Assembly (NCBI GenBank): GCA_020086605.1
Contig: JACBWW010000008.1
Location: forward strand, 17,317,909-17,381,908
Source: Lanius collurio
Taxonomy: Eukaryota > Chordata > Aves > Passeriformes > Laniidae
DNA: 64,000 nucleotides
Direction: 5' to 3'
Below, piece after piece: positions 1 through 11,300 of the stretch (positions are counted from its first letter, which is position 1; the number at the start of each line of letters is the position of its first letter). The notes below the pieces were generated by a model. That model searched no databases and was not told the DNA's origin. It worked only from the letters and a program-made list of their open reading frames with translations. The translations under genes were made by a program, and so were the position numbers.

Positions 1-735
1 CAGCACCCAGGTCTGTGGAGAAGGAGGGGGAGGAGGTGCTCCAGGTGCTGAAGCCAAAGTTCCTCTGTGGGCCGTGGTGCAGACCAGGGTGGAGCAGGTT
101 GCTGCAGCCCATGGGTCCACGGGGGATGCAGAGATCCACCTGCAGCCCGTGGGGAAGCTGCCTGTGCCGGAGCGGGTGGATGCCTGGAGGTGGCTGTGAT
201 CCAGTGGGAGACCCAGCACAGAGAGGCCCCTGCTTCCAGGCTGGAGCAGCCTGTCCTTGGAGGACTGCACCCCGTGGAGAGAGAGAACTAAAGTGCAGCA
301 GTTTTGGGAGGACTGTGCTCGTGAGATTGGGGCGACGCTGGAGAAGTTTACGGAGAACTGTCTCCTGTGAGAGGAACCCCACAGTCTGACAGAAAGGACT
401 CCTCTCCCTGAGAAGCAGAAGAAAATATCAGGTGATGAACTGAAAAACCCCCATGCTGTTTCGTTGCGCTGTTGGCGGAAAGGAGGGAGGGGATGGGGGA
501 AGGTGTCTTTAAGGGCTTATTTTACTTCTCATTACTCTCCTCTGAATTTTTAGCAATAAATTCACTTTGTATCTCTAAGTTGAGCCTGATTTTGCCCTTG
601 GAGTGTTTTCTCCTGGTCCTTAACTCAGGAACCCTTCGTTAAATTTTCCTCTCCTCTGCCTAGCTGCAGCAGAGGAAGGCAAGTGAGCAGCTTTCATGGG
701 CGCCTAGCAATTGCCCAGTGTCAAACCACAGCATT
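1..735 (+). repeat. GC-rich dispersed repeat, copy 1 (truncated by the window edge)
   Basis: The first 400 bases contain degenerate internal repeats built on TGGAGCAG and CTGCAGCCCGTGG units. An AT-richer tail follows with CTCATTACTCT, an AATAAA (about 555) and AAGTTGAGCCTGATTTTGCC. The same order of motifs occurs inverted at about 9690-10500, so this is a dispersed family. The polyadenylation-like tail and overall form suggest the 3' end of an avian retroelement (LTR type), but the family is not confirmed. The open frames here are by-products of GC-rich repeats, not genes. Confidence 0.7.
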
Positions 736-3094
736 ACTCCACCCTGCTCAGTTACATTCCTTGCCATTTCACTTTCACAAGCAATTTTTTTGCCAGCTCA
801 CTATTCATCAGTGCTCCTAAACCATCCATAAAGTTTGATAAAACTCAGTCCTAATACAGAAGCTTTGTGGAATCTTGCTTTAGCCCAGTTGAAAACTGCT
901 TATTGACTCTCTTGATTTCTGCCTGTTACTTAGATGTTAGCATTTCAAGTCTGACTGCACCACCACCTACCTTCCCCGAGAGCCTCTGCGCCGCAGCCTT
1001 CTGAAGGACCAGCTCCTCTCATTCAGCCATGCATTTGACACTGCACTTGCAGAATCTCAAGAAAGAGGCTGAAATAAATTTGTTGATTTCTTCACAAGTC
1101 CTTCAGGAGGTGGAGGATGAAAAGGAACTTCTGCAGAGCAGAACAATTCTGCTTGCAGGGCTGTTGGATGGATTCTCAGGAGAGAGACAATAAAACATCA
1201 AAATGCTTCAACAAATGAGTACGGCTGGCAGCAAAATCCTAGATGAGGACTCTTGGGATCTGGGATCTAGCCGTACATGAGGTATTACAGTAACACCGAA
1301 TAAAATGCTTAAAAGCTTTAAAGCCAGACAAGAGAATATGGGACTCTCACCACTTCCTACACCCACAGCTGTTCAATAAAACAATCTGCATCTTTTATTC
1401 CTGACCAGAGTGCTTGATGGCCAACATATAAGGATTTAATTTGTGTATTTAAGAACTGAAAAACACAACTGCTAGTGAAGCAGCAAGCACTTGCTACAGG
1501 TACATTAAACCAAAAAGCAAAAACTGGTAGCATAGAGTGTAGGAAATTATAGGGCAGAGAATTTTAGCAGCTGAGCAAGGTGAAAACCAGTTTGTGCATA
1601 TAGTTGATGCCTGTAAACTTCCTTGTATACCTGCCTGATGTTTAAAGTTGAGTTGGTGAAGCACCAGGGTGAAGGTATAATTTTTAAGTCTCTATTCCTT
1701 TGCAAGCTCAGTCAGTGAATCAGGAGTCATTCCCACAATCCAGATGTATAATAATTTCTAGTTTTTCTCAGTATCCTATAAAAATATCTGTAATATATCT
1801 CTGTCATTTTAGTTTAATAAAACAAAACAAAACCAAATTATAACAATTAATAAATAGATTATTTCCCAATAAAATAAAGACTACCTGGTTTAAAATACTT
1901 CTGAAATTACTCATGGTGTATTTTTGAAACACTGCCATGCAACAAAATAACCAGCTGTACACTTTCTCTACTCAGAATTTACCTCTCAGCAATTTCCATT
2001 TTCTTAAGGTGCTAAAGTATTGTGTGTTTGCCTATACCGCATGACCAATTCAATTGTTTCCTGAATAACTGAAACATTCTTAATTTAAACCAAAAACTAC
2101 CAACCATCAGGCAGGCCCCACAGCCTTCTGTTACTTTCCCTGATTAACACCAAAGATTGTGCTGGTGCAAATATCAGAAAAACAAATGTAACTTTTGGGT
2201 CAAATATTCGCTTCACCTAAACATTCTCCATCGATTTTTAAATGCTGCTTTAATAATCATTTTTGCTGGTTAAAATTCCAGTGGGAGGGGATGACAACCT
2301 GCAATCACAGTCAACATGACTAATTTTTTGTCATAATTTTAAGCAGTGTCTCTTCCTTAGCACTACACTCCATTATAGAATTGGGTAAGCTTTCCAGAGA
2401 TTAATATAAATCCTGAAAACTGAAAACTTTCATACTATCTGAACCAATATGCACATTCAGCAAACTGTTTTACCTAAGAATATTTATTGTGAATGTTTTG
2501 GATTTTTCACAGGTTTAGAAGTGGCAGCTTGACTCCAAAATTGGCGTGTACTTTATTAAAAGCAGATTAAGAATTTTTTTAAAAAGATTAAAATACAGCA
2601 TTAAACCTTAGGTCAAGCAATATACTTCTGTTGAGCATTTTCCCTTCTTCAGAAAGAGACAAACAGTCAACTGGTTGCACAACTCCAGCCCAGGCAAACT
2701 TCTTTGCCACCTGCCAACATCCACTGCTTACTTTGGAAACGACACACACCTTGATGTGGGTTGTGATTTTGTTCCCCATAATCAACTTCTGAGAGGCATG
2801 CTCTAGTTACATTTATGTACTGCTGGTGGAATTTGCTTGTTTGCAGCAAATTCTTTTACTCCTTTTCACTGCATTTTAGACCAAAACCAATCACTCTTTC
2901 TGTGTAAATTTTAAAACTGACTACTTCATGATCAGTATTTTCAAGCACATGGTATAAACTAGTTAGTGCAGTAGTACACATTTAGCCTAACAAAGGGGCT
3001 GCCTCACCTCTATAAAGAGTAGAGGATGCAACATTTTTAAGCACTTCTTATGAATATCCAATGAAAGAGGGTTTGTGGTGATCTGTTTATCCAC
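736..3094. other. Intergenic, no gene seen
   Basis: AT-rich unique-looking sequence downstream of IPO11 and beyond the dispersed repeat. Only short unsupported reading frames occur. No RNA gene or mobile element was recognised. Confidence 0.6.
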
Positions 3095-3405
3095 CACATT
3101 CCCCCCCCACTTTCCCCAGCCCCTGGCCCTGGTCACTCCCTCGGGCTCTCCCTGTTGGTTCCTGTACCCCAACTCTGCCCATGTACCGCCCCTGAGCAAA
3201 CCCCCCTGCGCCCAGATCACGAGGTCTCTCTGCCTCTGGGGATCGATGTCCTCTGAAAAAAAGTCCTCTGAAACCCTTTTGGAGAGACCCTTCTCTGCCT
3301 CCTTTGCCCTCACTGGTTGTAGCGCTGCTGGCTGCCGGAGCAAAACCGCGGAGCCGTCCGAGATGGGCTGCGGGAGGGCGACAGTGGTCACACTGCCCTA
3401 AGGAG
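3095..3405. other. GC-rich block of unknown origin
   Basis: A 300-bp block with far more G+C and CpG than its surroundings, with a C-run at about 3101-3108. Both strands are open: 134 codons on the minus strand (2987-3391) and 108 on the plus strand (3075-3401). Neither product is recognised and neither shows domains. It could be an old retroelement or LTR piece, a fragment of a processed gene, or a small CpG-rich regulatory element. It does not match the dispersed repeat at 1-735 by eye. Confidence 0.4.
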
Positions 3406-4059
3406 CTCTGCTGAGCTCTCAGGGAACACTGCAGCGTGCTAAGCTAAACCTAGCACTACAACAGGGGTTGTCTCCACTTAATTTGATTCCATTTTCCCCA
3501 AGAGTCAGCAAAATGTGTTATGAACAAGCTATTGAACCTTATGAAATGTTTCTACAGAAGTAGTCAAATCTGATTACCTGGTGATTAGTCATCATTATTA
3601 ATCACAGCAGTAAGATGGAAATGGTGAACATTTTAAAATTAGTAATACTTTATTTTTTGAAGCAGGAGCATTGAAGCAAGATAAGTAAATGAGTCTGAAG
3701 AGCCTTCAAAATGTGTGTTACAAAGGTGCTGCGTCTGCTAAATGAAGATGTGGCATGTTCACTGTTCCAACACTGAACTGCAATTTAGGAGCATTACTAG
3801 AGTTTGGAATTGAATAAAAACTAAGGAAAAAAGTCAAGCATACAAACCACTATTGAATAATAACTGCAAACCTGGTATCTGTGGTAATAGGATGTAGAGA
3901 AGTGATTTTATCATTGCTGAATTATCAGAGAAAGAGCACATTGTTACAATTTGTTGCTACAAGCTAAGATTCTGCTTAGAACTGTAGCCTTCATTCCAGA
4001 TACCCTGGGAGAACACATCTGAATACCTGAGTTTCCCTCCTGCAACTCCTCTAAGGCTT

Positions 4060-4172
4060 AGAATCATAGAATGGTTTGGGTTGGAAGGGACCTTAAAACC
4101 ACTGTTCCAACCCCTCTGCCATGGGTACATATGCTGTCCACTAGATCAGGGTGCTCAGTCCCATCTGAAATA
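4060..4172 (-). mobile_element. CR1-type LINE 3' fragment
   Basis: The plus strand reads GAATCATAGAATGGTTTGGG followed by TTGGAAGGGACCTTAAA, the reverse complement of the CR1 3' end. The element therefore points left on the minus strand. Only about 110 bp is left. It cannot encode protein. Confidence 0.85.
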
Positions 4173-7100
4173 GTAATTTAGGGGAAAAAGCTGATGAGTC
4201 ATTTGCTTATGCACAGGCCCTGAGGAGAAAGAACTAGACATGAGCGGCCTGCACGGTGTATTCTTCCCCAGAACGGTGGAACCTTCTCAGTGAAGGCACT
4301 GTAGGAACCCTGGGTTCAGAAAATTTCAGTCTTTCAGCGCTGACAGGCAATGATCCCCAAAAGCACACTGCATTTGACCTGAGACCTTGGGAAAGGCATC
4401 CCAAATTGTGTGATAACACTGAGGTTGTTGCTGTGTAATTGAAGTTGTATCAGTGGGCGGAATATGTAGACATGCAGAAAAATTAGGTTTATGGGATTTA
4501 GAAAGAAGATAGAGGACTTGGGGTGTGGATTTGTTCTTCTTCTTTCCTTCTTCACAAATCTGGGTATTCTGGTACCAGTTCAAAAAACCCACAGTGTGGA
4601 TCATGAACAATTAGTTATTTGATTAGAAGTAAAAATAAATTAATTGTCATTCCATAATTGGATAGTGTGGACTTTATACGGCCTTGGAAGTTAGAACTTG
4701 GGGCCATTTTCCACCTTGTTAACTTAAGAGGCACATTCCATACAGCTGTGCTATAGATAAGAAATAATAAAAATCAAATTAAAAGAACAACTCAGCACCT
4801 CCTGCATTTTAATTTAAACTCTGAGTAAAAGAACTCACGAAACAGAGGCAAAGAAGAAAAGAAGCGAAACAGAGAAAATTAATAGATACAGTGGGCAAAA
4901 CGCCTCCTGCCAATCTGCCAGCTGTGTTACAAGCAGTCACTTCCCTGACAAGGAATGGGGTTCTCTCCAGCAGCCCTGCCCACGAGGGACAGGCACCCTG
5001 CACTCCCTTTGCACCTCCTGGGACATGACCATGGCTGAGGTCTCTAGCACACAGCCTGACCCTTGCACTTGCTCACAAATGATGCAAAATCCTCCACCAT
5101 TTCACTGGAGGGAGGGTTGGAGGCCATGGGCTCACTCTTGACACAGCAAGGAGCACTGTGAGAGCACAAGGCCCTGCCCACAGGTTATGTAACCTGAAAA
5201 CATCCTTGTAAGTTAATCTACTTGTATTTTTTATGAAACACCTCAACCATTAAATAGAAATTGGTTATAGCTTGGATAAATTCAGTTTCTAAAGCTGAAA
5301 AAGATTTAACAGATTGCAATGAGATCACATGAGTTATTAACATCTCAGTTAGGCAAGAGGCTAAAAATGGTCATCACTGATACACCAAAGCTAACGTTTT
5401 GAAGATGGAAGCAGCAGAATTAGTCCTCTCATTTAACTCTTATCAGAAGCAGAAAGCTTGTCTTCACCTTAATCATTGCCTTTTCTTAAAAGTAAACTGA
5501 CAGCATTTGTAAGTATTCAGTTGTGCCACAAGAAAAAACATACCCCAATTTAAATAACTTTTCTCTTGAAAATCAAAGCCTAGAGAACAAGAGAATCAAA
5601 GATCCTTCCTCACAAAAATTTTAGGAACTGTACCTTACTGCTTTGGTGTCAGGCTAATTGCTATATTTGGTTTCTGTTCTTTCCCTAAAGTTAAAAATTT
5701 CAACAGCAAATTCAAAATGGGCTATAACTTGCTGCAGTCCTAATCCATAATCTTCCAGTGAAAATTTAATCCTATGTATAAGGGTTTAATATATAATAAT
5801 GGTATGTAAGAGTTTTTCTGCTGTTTCAAGCTGAAATTTCTTCACTTTGATCTCCACTAGATTGTTGCTGGCTGCAGATGGGCACTTGTCTGACATTGTG
5901 CTCATTGTCATATAAACAGCATGATAACAATGATTGTTTTCAATTGTTGTCCCCAGCCTCTGAGGAAAACCTTCCAAGTTGAAAAGCCAAACACCTAGTA
6001 ACAAATTTAACTTGTTCTCTAGTGCATGTGAAAGTGAACACATGCAGTTATTCAGACAAATTACTCAGAAAGTTAATCACAACTTATTGTGCTGTTATTA
6101 GCCAAAAGTATGTCCCTCATTCTTGACAGGGTCTCTGCCAACATCATGCACTAACATAAACTGCAGTTAGCACTCCACCTGGGAGGTAACGGGGGCTGGA
6201 GTTGTTCTGAGAATGATGCAAGCAGGCAGGTGTGTCTCAGCTGTGCACAGCCATAATGACAGATCTGACCTCCAGTGAGATGCTGCAGGGGAGCTGGGTG
6301 GCTTGACCACACTGCAGAAAGCAGCCTTCAGGCCAGGGCTGGACTACAGTAGGTAGGACCTGCCTTCTGAAACATTGGGGAGCACCACTCGGCACCACAC
6401 AAGGGATTTTGCAGAATGGTGATAGGCCAGTACTGCTTCCTGACAGGATGTGTTTCTGTACTCCAAGAGGTCATCCCAGCTGGGGTCAAAGCTAGCAAGG
6501 GTGACCAGATCTGCAAAGGTTTTACACTGAGACTTAGGGTGTCTGCAGATTAACTGCGCAGCAAATCCAAATTTAGTCAGAAGGCACCTGGTTCTGGTAA
6601 TTCCATGTGCAGCTGAACGAGACCATCAGCACACACTGAGTCTCTTCCCTTGCAAGTACCAAATGTAACCAGATAAACATCTTAATTATGAAATAATGTT
6701 TGGTGAATGACTGAAGAAATGACACACCCATAGCATACAAACAAATAGTAACAATTCTTCTGGCAATCCTCCCTATACCAAGGTAAAATGCAGGGAACAA
6801 TGACTTATCATACAACTTCTGCTGACAGATGCGGGCAGCAGGGGACAGGGGAGGTTTTGCATTCAGAACAGTGAGAACCCCAACAGCCTCTGACACTAAT
6901 GCCAAAGGAGGAGAGAAAGATTAGCCTGCCTCTACAAACAGAGATAAGGTCTCAAAAATGATTATTCCCCAAAAGGTCAATAAAAAAAGGCCCAGATTTT
7001 TAAAAGCATCTGGTTATCTGGTAAGATTGTCAAAAACTTGTAGGTGTCTTTAAAGAGCCAGTCCTCTCTGGGAAAAAAAAAATTATTTAACAGCTGAATC

Positions 7101-8046
7101 ATCCTTTAGTGAAGCAAAGTTAATTTCAATTTTGAAGGTGGAAGATCAGTACTTAAAAGGAAAAATCTGAAAATGGAAACCAGCATTTTTTTCTTTTTTG
7201 TACTGCAAGGTACAAAAGACAAAGGCACATAGAAAGGAGCAGCTTTACCCTGTGAGTCCTGCAGGTAATTAATGAATAATTAAAAGCAAGCCTAATGTTT
7301 GCAAATAATTGATTTAACTGTGACCATTTGGACTTAAATGTTTTAGCAACAATTCTGAAGTATCCCCATGACATGTCTTTGATGAAAAAAACACAAAGAA
7401 TTGAGATATTGTACATGGTAATTTTAAGTAGTCCAGGTACAGCCACAAATTAATTAGAATTAATTACTCACCTACCTCCAGTGAGTTTCTCTGTTATGAC
7501 AACTAAAAGTTAAATAGAAGGAACTCAAGAAAGTAATTTTTTTCGTAACAGAAATAGAGAAAACTTGGTGATAAAAAATAAAAATTCACATCTTAGATAG
7601 AAATATACATGGATGTTCTCCAACAGTTCAAATACAATTTAAGTGTTACAATCAAAGTTTCTTTTTCTCTGATACAATTCAAATGAGAATTATCTTTCTC
7701 TCATGAAGGAATATTTCTGCTCACAGTCTTACTGCTTTCCTAAGTCCTTTTGTTTGTATAGTTGAACATGCAGTCTAGAAAGAGCAATAGAAAGGGAGAA
7801 AGTTACAAATGTACAGCATTAAGGGAAGCGGCTCCTTATACTGAATTAGAGTATCAGGAGCTGCATAAACAGATGCTTCCTATTAATATATGTTAGTAAG
7901 TTCCTTCAGACCTCTGACTTTATGACATACCTTTGTAAACCAAAAAGACAGTTAAGGGTACTAAAAAATAGGACTACTTAGGGCAGCATGTATCATGTTA
8001 GGAATCACGGAAATGTTAGCTTAAAGACAAAAGCCTTAATTAACTC
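4173..8046. other. Intergenic / distal 3' flank of IPO11, no gene seen
   Basis: AT-rich sequence with scattered short reading frames of no recognisable similarity. The stretch 6180-6500 is moderately GC-richer but shows no motif. Nothing supports an RNA gene. Confidence 0.55.
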
Positions 8047-8052
8047 TTTATT
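8047..8052 (-). terminator. IPO11: Candidate IPO11 polyadenylation signal AATAAA
   Basis: Reads AATAAA on the minus strand about 175 nt past the IPO11 stop and is followed by T-rich sequence. A second AATAAA lies at 8103-8108. Either could end the transcript; no transcript data are available. Confidence 0.4.
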
Positions 8053-8225
8053 ATTAAAAATCCCCAAAGAGCATAGCTTAACAGCAACTGCAGAAACTTA
8101 TTTTTATTCTTTTGTCACAAGTTATTTTCACCTTTCATCAGACTCATCCATACAAGACAGAAGGCTAGAGTCTTCTCATATTTTTGAAAGAAAAATTTGA
8201 CATAGAAAATCTTTTTCCTGCTTCT

Positions 8226-8390
8226 TTAGAAGACTTGTAAAAATTCTTGTAGTTGGGTAACTATCTCTGTATCCACAGTTTCCATAAGGGCATGAAAACC
8301 TTGTTCTCCCAGTAATTCCTGCTGTGCCTTTAACTTCTCATAGATGAACTGCTGCAATGACACAGTGTGCACAGGGTCCTTCAGTGCAAG
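8226..8390 (-). CDS. IPO11: IPO11 window exon 23, last coding exon (165 nt with stop)
   Basis: Encodes residues 686-739, [20 protein letters not shown] through the C-terminal [10 protein letters not shown], then TAA at 8226-8228. The acceptor is ttttccacag. The last residues differ slightly from the mammalian LQGF ending. The 3' UTR continues to lower coordinates. Confidence 0.96.
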   Translation of the reverse strand, partial: LALKDPVHTVSLQQFIYEKLKAQQELLGEQGFHALMETVDTEIVTQLQEFLQVF

Positions 8391-11300
8391 CTGTGGAAAA
8401 CATGCAAATGAAAAATATATAATAATGCATTAAAAAATATTCTATGACGTATGCATTTTGATTATAACCACAGCTCAAGAAAGAAATCTGCTTTTATTTT
8501 CTTTCTACTTACTTGATAAACAAGAGGAAAAACTTGTGTAAAACAAAGATCAAATTGATTATTATTAAGGCAAATATCAGTTTAAAACTATTTGAAACAA
8601 TGTCAAATCATGCATCTTACACTTTACTCTAAGGTTTCATGCTTCTACAAGATAAAACAATTTCAAAGCTGCTTTATTAGTTACTGCTGAATGAGGTTCC
8701 TGTAATTCCTAAAAAACAGATCAGACCTTACCAAGGACTTTAGTGATGGCATACACTATGGCCAGTTTTATTTTATTAGTAAGAAAACAAAACACTGAAA
8801 AAGCTGAACTTGTTTAGACTATATGACAAACAAAATAAAATGTTCATATGTATAAAGAATGGACACACTTCAGTACAGATACCTAAAAACCTCATCAATC
8901 CACCAGGATTATACCATTTTCTTTTGGACAAGGAAGGACAATATTTGTCACTACCTTCTCACATTAGCTGTCTTTCAATGGAAATAAAAATAGGTAAAAG
9001 AGACTACATTGACAGAGGAGGTACTGCTAATTTCAGTGTCAGCAGACACGCGGGCAGGGCTCAGGATGCTGACAGTTATGCTGCATTTGTCCCTCAGTCC
9101 ACCAGGCTGGATGGAAGGGGATGGGGACACCTGGCACTTCCTGCATCATAAAGAAGTAGGTTGTTGAAATCAATGGCAATTAATGCAGACCTGTGATCTT
9201 CATCTTAGTGTCAAACCCAAACAACACTACTGTTTATGCTGGAAGGTCAGGAAACTATTTTGCTGTTTCAAGGTAGAACATGTTGATTTTATCACCTCTT
9301 CTTACCATTGCACTCTTTTCAAAGGGGCAGTAATTGCAGTAATAGTTTGGTACTCTGTAGGGTTTTTTCTAGTAAATGTATTTTGAATTTTTAGAATATA
9401 ATAGACTTTTCTAATGAAATTTCTACATCACATCTACTCTAATCAAGATTTGTTGAAGTTACTGGCATCCTTTTGTAATTAAAAAAAAAAGATTGCCTTG
9501 ATAAGGAAAGAATCTACCAGTTTCTGAAGGATTTGCACTTGTTCACCTAAAACTGTAATTTAGGATACATAAGGCATTTATAGTTATTTTCTCTAAGTTC
9601 ATAGCTTTGAATAGTCATGTACAAAATTACTCTAAGGAATTTTGCACAGAACAACAGGTATTTAAATACAAGTGTTCTCATCCTTGTGACCCTGACCAAA
9701 GCCACTCAATTATACCCTCCCACAACTGGAGGATATGATTGAGTGGGACAAAGGCTTGTGGGCTGAGATAAGAACAGGGAGAGATCACTCACCAGTTTCT
9801 CCCATAAGCAAAACAGCCTTGACTCAAGGAAATTAATTTATCACTGATCAGATCAAGGTAGGGTAATGAGAAATGTAACAAAATCTTAAAACACCTTCCT
9901 CCACTCCTCCCTTCTTCCTGGGCTCAACTTTTACCTCGTCTGGAGCAGCTTGGGGGACAGGGGAATGGGGACTGCAGTCACTTTATCACATGTTATCTGT
10001 CATGCTCCTTCCTCCTCACACTCTTACCTGGCTCCATCATGGGGCCCCACCCACAGGAGACAGCCCTTCATGAACTTCTCCAATATGAGTCCATCCATGG
10101 GCTGCAGTCCTTCACTAACTAATCCAGTAAGATCCCTTTTCTCCCACAGGGTGCAGTCCTTCAGGAACAAGCTGCTCCAGCATGGGCTCCTCTGTCCATG
10201 TGCCCACAGGTCCTGACAGAAGCCTGCTCCAGTGTGTGCTTCCCACAGGGTCAGACTCTTTTGGATATCCACCTGCTCCAACAGGGGCTGCAGGTGGATC
10301 TCTGCATCCCCAGGGACCTCCATGGTCTGCAGGGCCTCAGCTGCCTCACCATGGCCTGTACCACGGGCTGCAGGGGAACCTCAGCTCTGGCACCTGGAGC
10401 ACCTTCTCCCCTTCCTTTCTCACTGATCTCGGTATCAGCAGAGTTGTTGCTCTCACATATATTCACTCTGCTCCCTGGCTGCCTCACCATTCAAAGCAGT
10501 AGCACTTGAAACCAGCAGGGACTTCTGTAGTATGATTAATGATTGCTGCTGGAAGCATCATCTACTTTCTGTAAACCAAATGTGACTTAGAAGTCTTCAG
10601 ACCTAATCAAGGAGTTAATACACTAACTTGTTTTCATTCAGATAGTCCCATCAGAAGTATTTCAAGTAAATTAAAGAATTTCCTGCAACAACAACAGAGT
10701 TGATTTTCTTTCGCTCTACTTCTCTGGAACTTGTATTCAGAACTAACAAAACAAAAAAATAGTTTGATATAATGAATTTGTCAACAATATTAGACAGACA
10801 GCTGCAGTCTTCACTGACTAAATAAACAAAATCATAAGTGTGGAAGAACAGTAAGCACAGTTGGTGAAGGACTATATATTAAGTATGTGTGCTGACTTCC
10901 GAGGCATGTGGTCATAGTTGTTTTATTGAAATGTGCCTGATTCTGATAAGGCAAAACCAATCTATTTTCCAGTTAAAAAAACACTTGAAAATTCCAACAG
11001 CTTCTTAGTCAAAACAGCTACAGACAGGAAACAAAAATTTGGCCAGTAACTACATTCTATTGAAATGTGCTTTACGCTGCTCAGTGAAAACCTGGATTTG
11101 ACTAGCTTTTTAATCTCATTACTTTACAGATTCATCTTGAACCTGGATACAGGTGCCCTGTTGGAGCTGGACTGCAGAAACTCATCTTCCACCTCACTGG
11201 TTGTAAACACTGGCCTGAAACAAACAATTTGGAGGTTTTGCTGATTCCCTTTAGGTTGTTCTTGATTTTCCTATCACCTTACATATTTGTTCCCTCTTTA

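Noticed and set aside
15..389. 124-codon plus-strand open frame at the left edge
   Set aside because: It lies wholly in the GC-rich dispersed repeat, is Cys/Trp/Gly/Arg-rich without domains, and its sequence is shared in inverted form at 9.7-10.5 kb. An artefact of few stop codons in GC-rich DNA.
10024..10509. Cluster of overlapping open frames of 64-106 codons on both strands
   Set aside because: All fall in the second copy of the dispersed repeat; several frames are open at once, which is a composition effect.
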